DNA from: Verrucomicrobiota bacterium
GTDB lineage: Bacteria > Verrucomicrobiota > Verrucomicrobiia > Opitutales > Opitutaceae
Direction: 5' to 3'
Length of the DNA stretch: 64,000 bases
NCBI GenBank assembly: GCA_014584295.1
Contig: JACTNC010000039.1
Span: forward strand, 1 to 64,000
Both the position numbers and the translations under genes were made by a program. The notes under the pieces are model-generated. The model was given only the letters and a program-made list of their open reading frames with translations, had not been told where the DNA came from and searched no databases. This document shows positions 9,301 through 16,438 of this stretch, in pieces. Positions within the stretch are counted from its first letter, which is position 1, and every line of letters begins with the position of its first letter.

Positions 9301-9793
9301 TGGCAATGTCGGTGTTGAAGAAGCCGCGGGTAAAGTTCGGAGCGCCCAAGCCTCGGGTGCGGCTGCTGCTCTGCGGATTGACGCGCGGACCATTGCCGTT
9401 GACCTGGGATGCGTTGATGTCGTCAGTCGCGCCGGAGAAATTTCCAACGGCTCCCGCCGCCTCCATGTTCGTGGCATAGATCAGCAGGTCGCTGGAACTT
9501 GTGGCACCAATGTCGTTGAGGAAATCGCGGGTATAAATTGAAATTGAAGCACCGATGTCTTTCACCGGCGTGTTCAACCGGGTGCCTGCGAGTGTGGAGG
9601 TAGCCTGGTAGCCTGTGTCCTGTGAGGCGCTGACCGTAAAAGGGCTCAGTTTGTAGATCTCTTCATCTTCCGAAGTCTTGTTGGAAGTCGAATTGGGGGT
9701 AAAGGGGGTTGTTTGTGCGTGCAGCGACGCTGCGAACAGGGCGGCTAGACCGAATAGGCGGATGGGGTTGGCAGGTGATCGGTGGGTGTTCAT
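6362..9793 (-). CDS. TonB-dependent outer-membrane receptor
   Basis: A 1,143-residue outer-membrane transporter expected to import a glycan or other nutrient using TonB energy. The ATG at 9793 begins a signal peptide ('IRLFGLAALFAASLHAQ'). The longer frame upstream lacks one and is rejected. After a short acidic linker the TonB-box-like segment 'EIYKLSPFTVSASQDTGY' leads into a plug domain ('TPVKDIGASISIYTRDFLND', then 'NRGPNAILFGVGSPAGVVES'). The remaining ~850 residues are beta-barrel, ending in the aromatic signature 'YLTNTFTF'. It has no carboxypeptidase-like N-terminal domain, unlike the receptor at 40760. No SusD-like partner lies beside it, as is usual in Verrucomicrobiota. A decayed copy of its 3' end lies at 805-1085. 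Confidence 0.95.
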   Translation of the reverse strand: MNTHRSPANPIRLFGLAALFAASLHAQTTPFTPNSTSNKTSEDEEIYKLSPFTVSASQDTGYQATSTLAGTRLNTPVKDIGASISIYTRDFLNDIGATSSSDLLIYATNMEAAGAVGNFSGATDDINASQVNGNGPRVNPQSSSRTRGLGAPNFTRGFFNTDIATDGYNVESVTVNRGPNAILFGVGSPAGVVESSLLRPNLNQNKNRVEVRVGDNSSLRNTVDFNRVLIKKKLAVRLAALHDDERFNQRPAFEKKERIYGAATYQPFESTVLRANFETGRTRANRPITVLPFKSYSSYWEDAGRPGYDWTFYDDPSRNPLAASQVAGTAFEGNGLIGQNQLFDQVLQVVSNPSASGPDLAFRTITRTTTGTTANAVRAGTFNSLVNRDTANDSIRYLVTRNVFELLGPFWVGNNVLPGQQPNIAPAGIRMQGFTDFSAFDFQNHMIDESSRQGDSFHAFNIAFEQRAWEDRVGIELAYDTQRVDRRSKNAAFSSNNGNHIRIDVNKVLPTGQINPNYGRPFTFAYGQSTWTNNLSERETKRATAFLKYDFNDLSASWGKWLGRHTVTGLYEENALDQVSYRHRMAVDGAAARDISSDINAFARRPGTVIYLGPSVIGNNNPLQLEAIRTPLIEAGQIPVPASYFVRAAGTTDPGAFVSSPASLVEINDGGGAERDVIKSQAFLLQSYWLQEHLITLVGWRRDEDFFAQETIGFVRNPADSNDPGKAHYGFDDFSFPSTPPANVAGEIMTYSAVARWPQKLIKLPKGTDFSVFFNQSSNFTPSGGRVNAFAEPLASPKGKTREYGFNLSLLQDKLNLRVNWFETDVTGQSLRPTVYTIAVNNAVLQLADFWGEEGNVNPQLVASRNADIELLFSPLPSNFRSLYGWGITGTAPNLSANGRIALDGSTDTTDFTAKGTELEIVYNPTRSWRILANVAKQETIQSNSLPFLKRFVALMTPVWNQLRDRPRNAYPVGWQPGDPLTGVELVGSWLDTNVLVPLATALATEGSASAEQRKWRANLITSYTFGRGGMFGDKLKGWTIGGAIRWQDKLGIGYPTTRNADQSVTLDLAHPFYAPDETNVDAFVSYERPIWKNRIKWKIQLNARNLIADDSVIPIGVQPWGEYSTVRLPPEKRWYLTNTFTF

Positions 9794-10218
9794 GGTTGGT
9801 GCAGCGTTAAAGGACGAGGTCTGAACTCGGTGAAAGATGAGGGCGCCAACTCGCATGGGGAGTCAGCGTGTGAGCACGCATTGCGACGAGTCAGGGCAGT
9901 CATTAGGAATCTGTCTCCATTGCCCATCGGGACAGCGGGTTGAATCGACCGGGGTTATGGGTAGCATCTCTGCCGCAAGTATGCGGAGTTACCGCAGCGG
10001 TCACAATCCCCGAAAACACGGGGGTACTCCAGTCCAGCGGGATTGTTGGGTAGTGATAGTACAAGATATCCGACCTGTGTCCGCGCGGGCCAGTTAGGCT
10101 GCGTTGATTCGGGGGACAAACTCACGCTTCAGGCGGCTCTGCTCGCATCAACTGACAGTTCGGCTGACAAGGCGATTGCGTATTCTTGCGCTCATGATAA
10201 TTGGCAAGCTGCAATACA
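9794..10218. other. Divergent intergenic region, 425 bp
   Basis: It separates the TonB receptor (minus) from the TIM-barrel isomerase-like gene (plus), so both promoters should lie here. A small inverted repeat, TGCGG/CCGCA with a 5-nt spacer, lies at 9982-9996 and could be a regulator site. No coding sequence is supported. Confidence 0.4.
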
Positions 10219-11064
10219 ATGAAAATCTTGTTCCCAATCCTCATGTTCGCTGCAGTTACGATGGGCCATGCCGCCAGTTTCAAGGAGCATCTCGGGCTCC
10301 AGATGTGGAGCCTGCGTGAGCAGACCAAGCAGAGCACTACGCGTGCGCTTGATATCGCGGCTGGATATGGTGTCACTGAAATTGAATGTGCAGGCACGGG
10401 AGACCTGAGTGTTGCGGATTTTGGCAGGGAGCTTGCCGCCAGAAAGCTCGTTGCTGTTGGTATCCATGCGAGCTACGACACCTTGAAGAAGGACTCTGCC
10501 CAGGTCATCGCTGATGCAAAGGCACTCGGAGTGAAATTTGTAATGGTCCCCTGGCTTCCGCATGACAGGAAGATAGGGCTGACCGAAGACATTGCGCGCG
10601 CAGCAGCGGTGGACTTTAACAAATGGGGACGTGAGTGCCGGGCAGCCGGACTTCAGTTTGGATATCATCCCCATGGATACGAGTTCAAGGCGGGGGCTGA
10701 CGGAAAGACACTCTTCGATCTGATCGTTCGAGAGACTGATCCCAAGCTCGTGGTCTTCGAGATGGATGTCTTCTGGGTCTTCCATGCGGGGCAGGATCCT
10801 GTGAAGCTGCTCAAGAAATATCCCAAACGCTGGCGCCTGATGCATGTGAAGGATATTCGCAAGGGGGCGGTCACCGGGCTGTCCACCGGCTCTGCGCCGC
10901 CGACCGACAACGTCGCGGTTGGCGATGGTCAGATCGATTGGCCGGCTGTCCTTCGCACGGCGGAAAAGATCGGTGTCCAGCACTACTTCATCGAGGACGA
11001 AACCGTGCAGCCGCTGGTGGAGATTCCGAAGAGCCTGCGCTATTTGAGGTCGCTGAAGCTCTGA
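10219..11064 (+). CDS. Exported sugar phosphate isomerase/epimerase-like TIM barrel
   Basis: A 281-residue protein of the xylose isomerase-like (AP endonuclease family 2) TIM-barrel group. The ATG at 10219 starts a clear signal peptide ('ILFPILMFAAVTMGHAA'), so the enzyme is probably periplasmic; the upstream TTG at 10201 is less likely. Family features include 'LGLQMWSLREQ' at the start of the barrel, 'GYGVTEIECAG', the metal-region strands 'FGYHPHGYEF' and 'VVFEMDVFWVFHAGQDP', 'WRLMHVKDIRKG' and the final 'HYFIEDET'. The Glu/Asp/His set needed for a divalent metal is present. Such exported proteins often sit with Gfo/Idh oxidoreductases and DUF1080 proteins and may act on 3-keto sugars; that role is inference. 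It stands alone between divergent and convergent neighbours. Confidence 0.88.
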   Translation: MKILFPILMFAAVTMGHAASFKEHLGLQMWSLREQTKQSTTRALDIAAGYGVTEIECAGTGDLSVADFGRELAARKLVAVGIHASYDTLKKDSAQVIADAKALGVKFVMVPWLPHDRKIGLTEDIARAAAVDFNKWGRECRAAGLQFGYHPHGYEFKAGADGKTLFDLIVRETDPKLVVFEMDVFWVFHAGQDPVKLLKKYPKRWRLMHVKDIRKGAVTGLSTGSAPPTDNVAVGDGQIDWPAVLRTAEKIGVQHYFIEDETVQPLVEIPKSLRYLRSLKL

Positions 11065-11168
11065 GCCTTGCGCCACGGGCGCGTTCTCAATTCGGGATGC
11101 ATCCATGGCTGATTCATTCAGCCTGCATCTCGCATCAATGGCCCAGAACGGCACTCTCCGTCGTTGGC

Positions 11169-12602
11169 TTAGGGCGCCTCTGTACGACTATCCGTTGTGG
11201 CAAATTCCAGCTTCTTCGTAAAGAATCGCGTGCGCCAGGCGCCGTAGGCGGCACCGAGAACCAGCCAGCAGCTTCCAATGATCAGGCTGAGTCCTGAGAG
11301 GCTTGCCCAGAGATAGAAACAGATGAGGAAACCCAGGATGGGTGGGACCAAATAGCGAAGGCGACGCTCGCGTGCGCGAATGTAGTAGTGGGTGAGCGCG
11401 GAGAGATTCACTCCCATGAACCCAAACATCGCTCCAAAGTTCAGGAGCTGCGCGCCGAGATCGTAGCCCCGCTGGTCGTAGTCGAGCGCGAAGGCACCAA
11501 TCAGCGCCAGCGTGCCGACGAGGATGATGTTGTTGCTGGGCACACGAGTGCGGGGATGAACATAGCCGAAGAACTTTCGGGGTATCGCGTTGTCGCGCCC
11601 CATACCGTATAGGAGGCGTCCAGCGCTCATATGCGCACCCATACCGGAGCCAATCGTTGCGATGAGCAGGGCGACCGTCACCAGGACAAAAAGCCCCTTG
11701 CCGCCAACCAGCCCGGCCACGTGGGCAAAGGCGTTTTCCAGATTGGGAAAAGTGCCCGCGGTGCGGGCCCAGACCAATTGAGCCGTGTAGACCTCGATTG
11801 AGGAGAGCACCCCGATGATCAGGCACACCAATACTGTGGCGAGCAGGACATTTCGCCGCGGATTGTGCACCTCTTCGGAGAGCGTCGAGATGCCGTCAAA
11901 GCCAATGTAGGTAAGAACGGCGAGCGCGGCGCCATGAGAGATGGATTTCCAGGAAAACGTCTCCGGATCGTAGAAAGGCCGGGCAAGCGCGGCCGCATCG
12001 AGTGGCTGGTCGCGCAGCAGGTGTCTCCAGGCTGCGACGAGAAAAAGGACGATCACGAGTCCGAGCCCGGTGCCGATCAGGACATTCGTGCGGGCGCTGG
12101 CCTCAATACCGCGCAGGTTGAGCCCGGTGAACAGTGCTGCGTAGAATACAAACCATGCCTGCGGGGGAATTTGATGGATGAAACTCAGGTCCAGCGCGGC
12201 ACCGGCAATGTGCAGGGTTCCGAGTCCCGCAGTGACATCAAACGTCGCCTTCCCACACCAGATTACGCAGATGGCTGGATTGATCATGTAGTCGAACATC
12301 ATGCTCCAGCCGGTCAAGTAGCCTGGCGCAGGGTGAAACTCGCGACTCACGTAGGCGTACGCGGAACCCGCATTTGGATAGGCATTGGCCATGCGCCCGT
12401 AGCTCAGCGCGGTGAACAGCATCGCGACCATTCCAATTAGGATCAGCGTAATCACGTGTCCGCCGGCCTTGTCGTAGGCAACGCCGAACAGGGGCATCGG
12501 TGCCGTTGGTTGGATTATAATGATGCCATAGAGGACAAGGGAGCCGAGCCCCAGCGAGCGGTTGAGTCCAGGGCCGGATGAAGGGGAGGAGGGGGATGAC
12601 AT
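11169..12602 (-). CDS. APC-superfamily amino acid permease
   Basis: A 477-residue inner-membrane transporter with about 12 hydrophobic segments. The N-terminal signature 'LNRSLGLGSLVLYGIIIIQP' followed by 'PNAGSAYAYVSREFHPAPGY' is typical of amino acid/polyamine/organocation permeases. Later segments include 'SHGAALAVLTYIGFDGISTL' and 'EEVHNPRRNVLLAT', the conserved loop between TM6 and TM7 in this family. The start at 12602 is chosen because the 20 residues upstream are proline- and arginine-rich and lack conservation. The likely substrate is an amino acid or amine, but specificity cannot be read. It lies downstream of the SIS gene on the same strand, with a 175-bp gap containing a small hairpin. 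Confidence 0.92.
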   Translation of the reverse strand: MSSPSSPSSGPGLNRSLGLGSLVLYGIIIIQPTAPMPLFGVAYDKAGGHVITLILIGMVAMLFTALSYGRMANAYPNAGSAYAYVSREFHPAPGYLTGWSMMFDYMINPAICVIWCGKATFDVTAGLGTLHIAGAALDLSFIHQIPPQAWFVFYAALFTGLNLRGIEASARTNVLIGTGLGLVIVLFLVAAWRHLLRDQPLDAAALARPFYDPETFSWKSISHGAALAVLTYIGFDGISTLSEEVHNPRRNVLLATVLVCLIIGVLSSIEVYTAQLVWARTAGTFPNLENAFAHVAGLVGGKGLFVLVTVALLIATIGSGMGAHMSAGRLLYGMGRDNAIPRKFFGYVHPRTRVPSNNIILVGTLALIGAFALDYDQRGYDLGAQLLNFGAMFGFMGVNLSALTHYYIRARERRLRYLVPPILGFLICFYLWASLSGLSLIIGSCWLVLGAAYGAWRTRFFTKKLEFATTDSRTEAP

Positions 12603-12699
12603 GGAAATGGGACGATTGCGAAACCTGTTGTGAGAAGGATCGACAGCGTCGGCGGCAGGCAATCAATCTGACTCGCGGGAGGCAATTCCTCGATGACTA

Positions 12700-12718
12700 C
12701 ACGGATAGATTTTCCGTG
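12700..12718 (-). terminator. Small hairpin between the SIS gene and the permease
   Basis: Inverted repeat CACGGA (12700-12705) and TCCGTG (12713-12718) with a 7-nt loop that includes an AT run. It is located 60 bp beyond the SIS-gene stop. It could be a weak terminator or a leader element of the permease. Confidence 0.35.
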
Positions 12719-12777
12719 CTAGCGCTGGGCCATGACTGAATTGGCTCCAGCGAATCAACATCCGAGGGGGAGGGCGC

Positions 12778-13824
12778 CTAAAGGACAACTGTGACCTTGG
12801 CGGCGCGCTCGAAGTTGCCGGGCACGTGGCCGGCGAGCGCGGCTAGAGCGAGGGAAAGCAACTGAACCGGCAGCATTTCTGCCATGGGGCGAAGACGTTC
12901 GGGCAGCGCGGGCAGACGGAACGGGCCTGGCACGGTGTTTTCACCGATCAGAACCGCACGGCCTCCCATTCGGCGGATGTCGTTCACGAGCGATTCGTTG
13001 AGGGGAGCCATTGCGGCTTCCCCGGCAAAGACTAATGCATAGAGGCCGGGACTGATCAGCTCAAAGAGTCCATGACGAAATTCGGGCGTGCTCATACCTT
13101 CCGCCTGGATCCGGGTGGACTCCTTCAGAATGATCGCGCCGGTACTGACTGCTGCGAGTGAGGTGCCGCGTCCGGTCAGGAAGAGATGGCGGAGGTTGGA
13201 GAACTCGACTGCGAGTTGATCCACCTTCGTCTGCCAGTCCCCATAGTAAGCCTCAACCGCGGGAGCAGCCAGCCTTAGCTCTGCGAGAATGGGAGCCGTA
13301 TCCTCGCCGCACAGCATGCCCCCCAGCCACTCAAGGGCAGCGAGCGTCGACAGGTAGGTCTTGCAGGAAACGGAGTGTTCGGATCCCGCCCGGATCACGA
13401 TCCTTGCATCCGCGCGTTGAGCTAGCGGTGAGTCGGCTCCATTTGTGACGCCGATGATGAATGGACGCGATGCCTTCCGTCCTGCGATGTTGAGAAGCTC
13501 CACGGTCTCCGCGCTTCGCCCGGATTGTGAAACCGCGATGACGAGCGTGCGCGCGTCGAGCAGTGCGGATTGGGCGTGGATCAACTCGGCAGTTTCCACC
13601 ACGAAGGCCGTGCGTCCCGACCGCACGAGGCTGACGCGCAGTGGATGAACCGCGTGCAAGGATGCTCCCATGCCCGTAAGGACAATGCGTTCTGCGGAAA
13701 GGGCGCGCGAGGGCAGGGCAGGGATCGACGAGAGACTTGCGATGGTGTCTGTAAGCGCTGTCGGTTGACCGAGAAGGTCGCCCAGATAGGCACCCTTCAG
13801 TGAGGAGGAAACGTTGGTAGGCAT
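12778..13824 (-). CDS. Double SIS-domain sugar isomerase/deaminase-like protein (GlmS C-half type)
   Basis: A 348-residue protein with two SIS (sugar isomerase) domains, like the isomerase half of GlmS or the AgaS and FrlB deglycase/deaminase group. The first domain shows 'RIVLTGMGASLHAV' and the phosphosugar-binding loop 'VIAVSQSGRSAETVELL'. The second shows 'LRHLFLTGRGTSLAAVSTGA' and 'EFRHGLFELISPG'. There is no N-terminal glutaminase domain, so it is not a full GlmS. The start at 13824 removes an unlikely 15-residue lead. It probably binds an amino- or keto-sugar phosphate in the cytoplasm. Its position next to the polysaccharide-degradation set starting at 13888 (63 bp away, same strand) suggests it handles a sugar product. 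Confidence 0.88.
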   Translation of the reverse strand: MPTNVSSSLKGAYLGDLLGQPTALTDTIASLSSIPALPSRALSAERIVLTGMGASLHAVHPLRVSLVRSGRTAFVVETAELIHAQSALLDARTLVIAVSQSGRSAETVELLNIAGRKASRPFIIGVTNGADSPLAQRADARIVIRAGSEHSVSCKTYLSTLAALEWLGGMLCGEDTAPILAELRLAAPAVEAYYGDWQTKVDQLAVEFSNLRHLFLTGRGTSLAAVSTGAIILKESTRIQAEGMSTPEFRHGLFELISPGLYALVFAGEAAMAPLNESLVNDIRRMGGRAVLIGENTVPGPFRLPALPERLRPMAEMLPVQLLSLALAALAGHVPGNFERAAKVTVVL

Positions 13825-13887
13825 GGAGTGAGAATCGTGCTCGAATCGGGGCGGGTTGCGGCCGGGCATTGAGGATTCGGTGCGGGG

Positions 13888-16416
13888 TTACGCATGAGTG
13901 ACGTCCAGGATTCGCAATGTGCCCATGGGGACATTGATTTCCAGGCCATCCGCACCTGCGCGCAGTGTTGTGCCGCTAAGGACGTCGCGGATTTCCACTG
14001 CGCTGACGTGCTGGCAATGCACGACGGCCTGGCGTGGTGCGGGGTCAAAATACCCGGGATCAATGATCACAACGCGGATGTGCGCGGCGTCGATCCTGAT
14101 GGCGGCCCAAGCCACGTCGCCAGTCACCCGGATAGGAAGACGCGAGGCCGATTCCTCCAGGGCCTGCAGGACCGTTTGCTTGTATTCGGCGGCAGTAAAT
14201 CGTCTGCCGGCGTCGTCATACCAGTAGCGGCCGTCGGTGAGCAGCTTCCGTTTGAAACGTGGGAACTGTGCGAGGTCCGTGTCGCCCGGGATCATCGTCA
14301 GGTTGCCGTAGGGGCTGCGGGAGATGAAATTGGTCATCCTCCGCTTGGCGTGGAGCGCGTAGTGTTCGAAGTCATGCTCGGCAAGCATCGCACCACCCCA
14401 ATAGCAATCGAGGCGGTCGAATACAAACGGTGGCTCGCCGGGCGAGTAGCGATCCATGCCATGGCCATTGGTGCCATGGCGCAGATAGTCCTTGTCCGGA
14501 GTGAGCATGCCTATTGCGAGATCCGAAATGGACAGGATGTCCTCACGTGCGGGCAGCGGCAGCAGGCCCTTTTCCAGCATCTGGTAGAAGGGCCGCATTT
14601 CCCCGGCATTGTCGCTGTAGATGTTAAGATGAAAAATGTCGGCGCCCTGACACCGGGCCAGGATCATGGCGCGAAGAAAATGGCTGAGGTGGGCCGATTG
14701 GCACCAGTTCCAGAGGCGGTTGAAGTTCCCGTTGTCGGTCACGGCGCGACCCGACATGTGATTGAACCTCCGGGTGAGCCAGAGACCTGTACGGCCGGCG
14801 AGGCTCAGGGATTGGCTGCGTGAGTTGGTCTCCTCCATGCTCGGCACGAAGACCTCGCGGTATTTCTCCTCGGCCATGATGGGCTTGAAGACGTCAGCGT
14901 AGATGTTGCCGTTCCAAAAAACATTCTTGCAGCGGATGATGATTTTCTTTCCGCCTGCATGGCAGCGGTCCGCCAACGGGAGCAGTTGCTCGCGGATGGC
15001 CCGCGCGATGACGTCGTCGATGATCTCAAACTCGGCGAAGACGAAGCCCTGCAGCGTCGTCGGTGCGAGCTCAAGCATCTTCGCCAGCGTGTCAGGACTG
15101 AGGTAAAAGTCGATGCCGGTGGACCGGCCATGCCCCCCGTAGATGAAGAAGGGCTCTCCCGCCGCCTCGCGGTCCCTCGCAAACTGGAGAATTTCCGGCT
15201 GCTTCAGCATGTTGTGCCCCATCCGATTGTGTTCAGCAGTCCAGGCCGCCAGTTTAGCGGGATCGGCGATTCCGGGATCGTAGGCCTCCTTGAAGAAAAA
15301 CAGGGATTCGTGAGAATAGACGTAGGGTACAAAGAACACGTTCTTCAGACCATGTCGGCCAAGGTATTCACTCTGGATGGCGTCATAGGTCTTCCGGTAG
15401 TCCCATTCGATGTTCTCCTCGAGAATCACCATGGTCGAGTCTGCCGGTCTTTGGTAGGAGAGGGGCTTGAATGTTTCTGTCTGCTGTGAAAGTGCAGCGA
15501 GGTTATTCTCCAGTTCGATCATCGTCCCCACGGGGCGCAAATTGGTGAACGCCTCCTGCCAGCCTGGATGATCGAGATGGAAACCATGGATGCCGTCGCC
15601 GCCCGAGATGTCACTGCCGATCCAATAGGTATTTGTCCGGGGATCGAACATTGCGCCTGCGGCGACGGTGGTCCCGTAGAGCACGTCGCGGCAGGAGGCA
15701 TCCCGGTTTGTGATCATGAGATTCCGACCGTTCAGGCTAAGGTAGAATTCGTCGCCCAGAGTGTCGCTCTTCACGTGCGCAAAGTAGGTGGTGAGATACG
15801 GTCGCGCCTTGCGCGGTTTGCACTGTGATTTTACACGCGGGCCTGCGTCGCCGAGATGGCGGATGACGGTTGGGCGTTTCTCCTGGTTTACCACCGTTCC
15901 ATCCGGCGCAAGTGTGTACAGCACACGTTCAACACCGCCGGTCTGGATCTGGGGTGTCGCTGAAGCGTTACGCTGCACGACCACTTGATACAGCGGTGCC
16001 TCCCGCATGAAGGTCCACAAAGGTCTGCCATCGTGGTCGATCGCATAGAGCCCTCCATCGGAAGAGGCGATCAGCGCTTCGTCGAAGCCGTCGCCATCGA
16101 TGTCGCTGGAAGCAAGATCGAAGGGGAATCCCTCCGATGGCTGGATCTTCCACAGGAGGCTGCCCTTTTGCGTATGGCAAAGGACCGTGCCGTCGTAAGC
16201 GGCGCAGAAGATCGCATGCGACCTTTCGCCAGAACCCACGGCGGCGGGTTTCAAATGGTAGATGGTGTGTCCCTCGGTTGGAAAGGAAGTGACTGCCCCT
16301 GGGGTGCCGCCCTTTCCATTCGCCCTGTTCGAGGGAGAAGGACGGACTGCATTGCGAGTCAGCAGGGCGGCGGAGCTGGCGGTGACGGTCTGACGGAGAA
16401 AGCTTCGGCGGTTCAT
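13888..16416 (-). CDS. Tat-exported beta-propeller plus catalytic-domain protein, lambda-carrageenase (GH150)-like layout
   Basis: An 842-residue protein beginning with a twin-arginine signal (NRRSFLRQ). The ATG at 16416 is chosen because the longer frame overlaps the next gene. The N-terminal third has FG-GAP/PQQ-like blade repeats ('DLASSDIDGDGFDEALIASS', 'GGLYAIDHDGRPLW'), typical of a seven-bladed propeller. The C-terminal two thirds carry acidic and aromatic motifs such as 'TTLQGFVFAEFEIIDD', 'VFVPSMEETNSRS', 'FHLNIYSDNAG' and 'FVFDRLDCYWGG'. The paralogue at 18662 has matching motifs at the same places. An N-terminal propeller joined to a catalytic domain is the reported layout of lambda-carrageenases (GH150); this identity is my inference and not proven. 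It likely acts on a large polysaccharide. It ends a three-gene minus-strand set, 22 bp after the beta-helix gene. Confidence 0.72.
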   Translation of the reverse strand: MNRRSFLRQTVTASSAALLTRNAVRPSPSNRANGKGGTPGAVTSFPTEGHTIYHLKPAAVGSGERSHAIFCAAYDGTVLCHTQKGSLLWKIQPSEGFPFDLASSDIDGDGFDEALIASSDGGLYAIDHDGRPLWTFMREAPLYQVVVQRNASATPQIQTGGVERVLYTLAPDGTVVNQEKRPTVIRHLGDAGPRVKSQCKPRKARPYLTTYFAHVKSDTLGDEFYLSLNGRNLMITNRDASCRDVLYGTTVAAGAMFDPRTNTYWIGSDISGGDGIHGFHLDHPGWQEAFTNLRPVGTMIELENNLAALSQQTETFKPLSYQRPADSTMVILEENIEWDYRKTYDAIQSEYLGRHGLKNVFFVPYVYSHESLFFFKEAYDPGIADPAKLAAWTAEHNRMGHNMLKQPEILQFARDREAAGEPFFIYGGHGRSTGIDFYLSPDTLAKMLELAPTTLQGFVFAEFEIIDDVIARAIREQLLPLADRCHAGGKKIIIRCKNVFWNGNIYADVFKPIMAEEKYREVFVPSMEETNSRSQSLSLAGRTGLWLTRRFNHMSGRAVTDNGNFNRLWNWCQSAHLSHFLRAMILARCQGADIFHLNIYSDNAGEMRPFYQMLEKGLLPLPAREDILSISDLAIGMLTPDKDYLRHGTNGHGMDRYSPGEPPFVFDRLDCYWGGAMLAEHDFEHYALHAKRRMTNFISRSPYGNLTMIPGDTDLAQFPRFKRKLLTDGRYWYDDAGRRFTAAEYKQTVLQALEESASRLPIRVTGDVAWAAIRIDAAHIRVVIIDPGYFDPAPRQAVVHCQHVSAVEIRDVLSGTTLRAGADGLEINVPMGTLRILDVTHA

Positions 16417-16438
16417 GTAGGCTCGATGGATGCAGGCC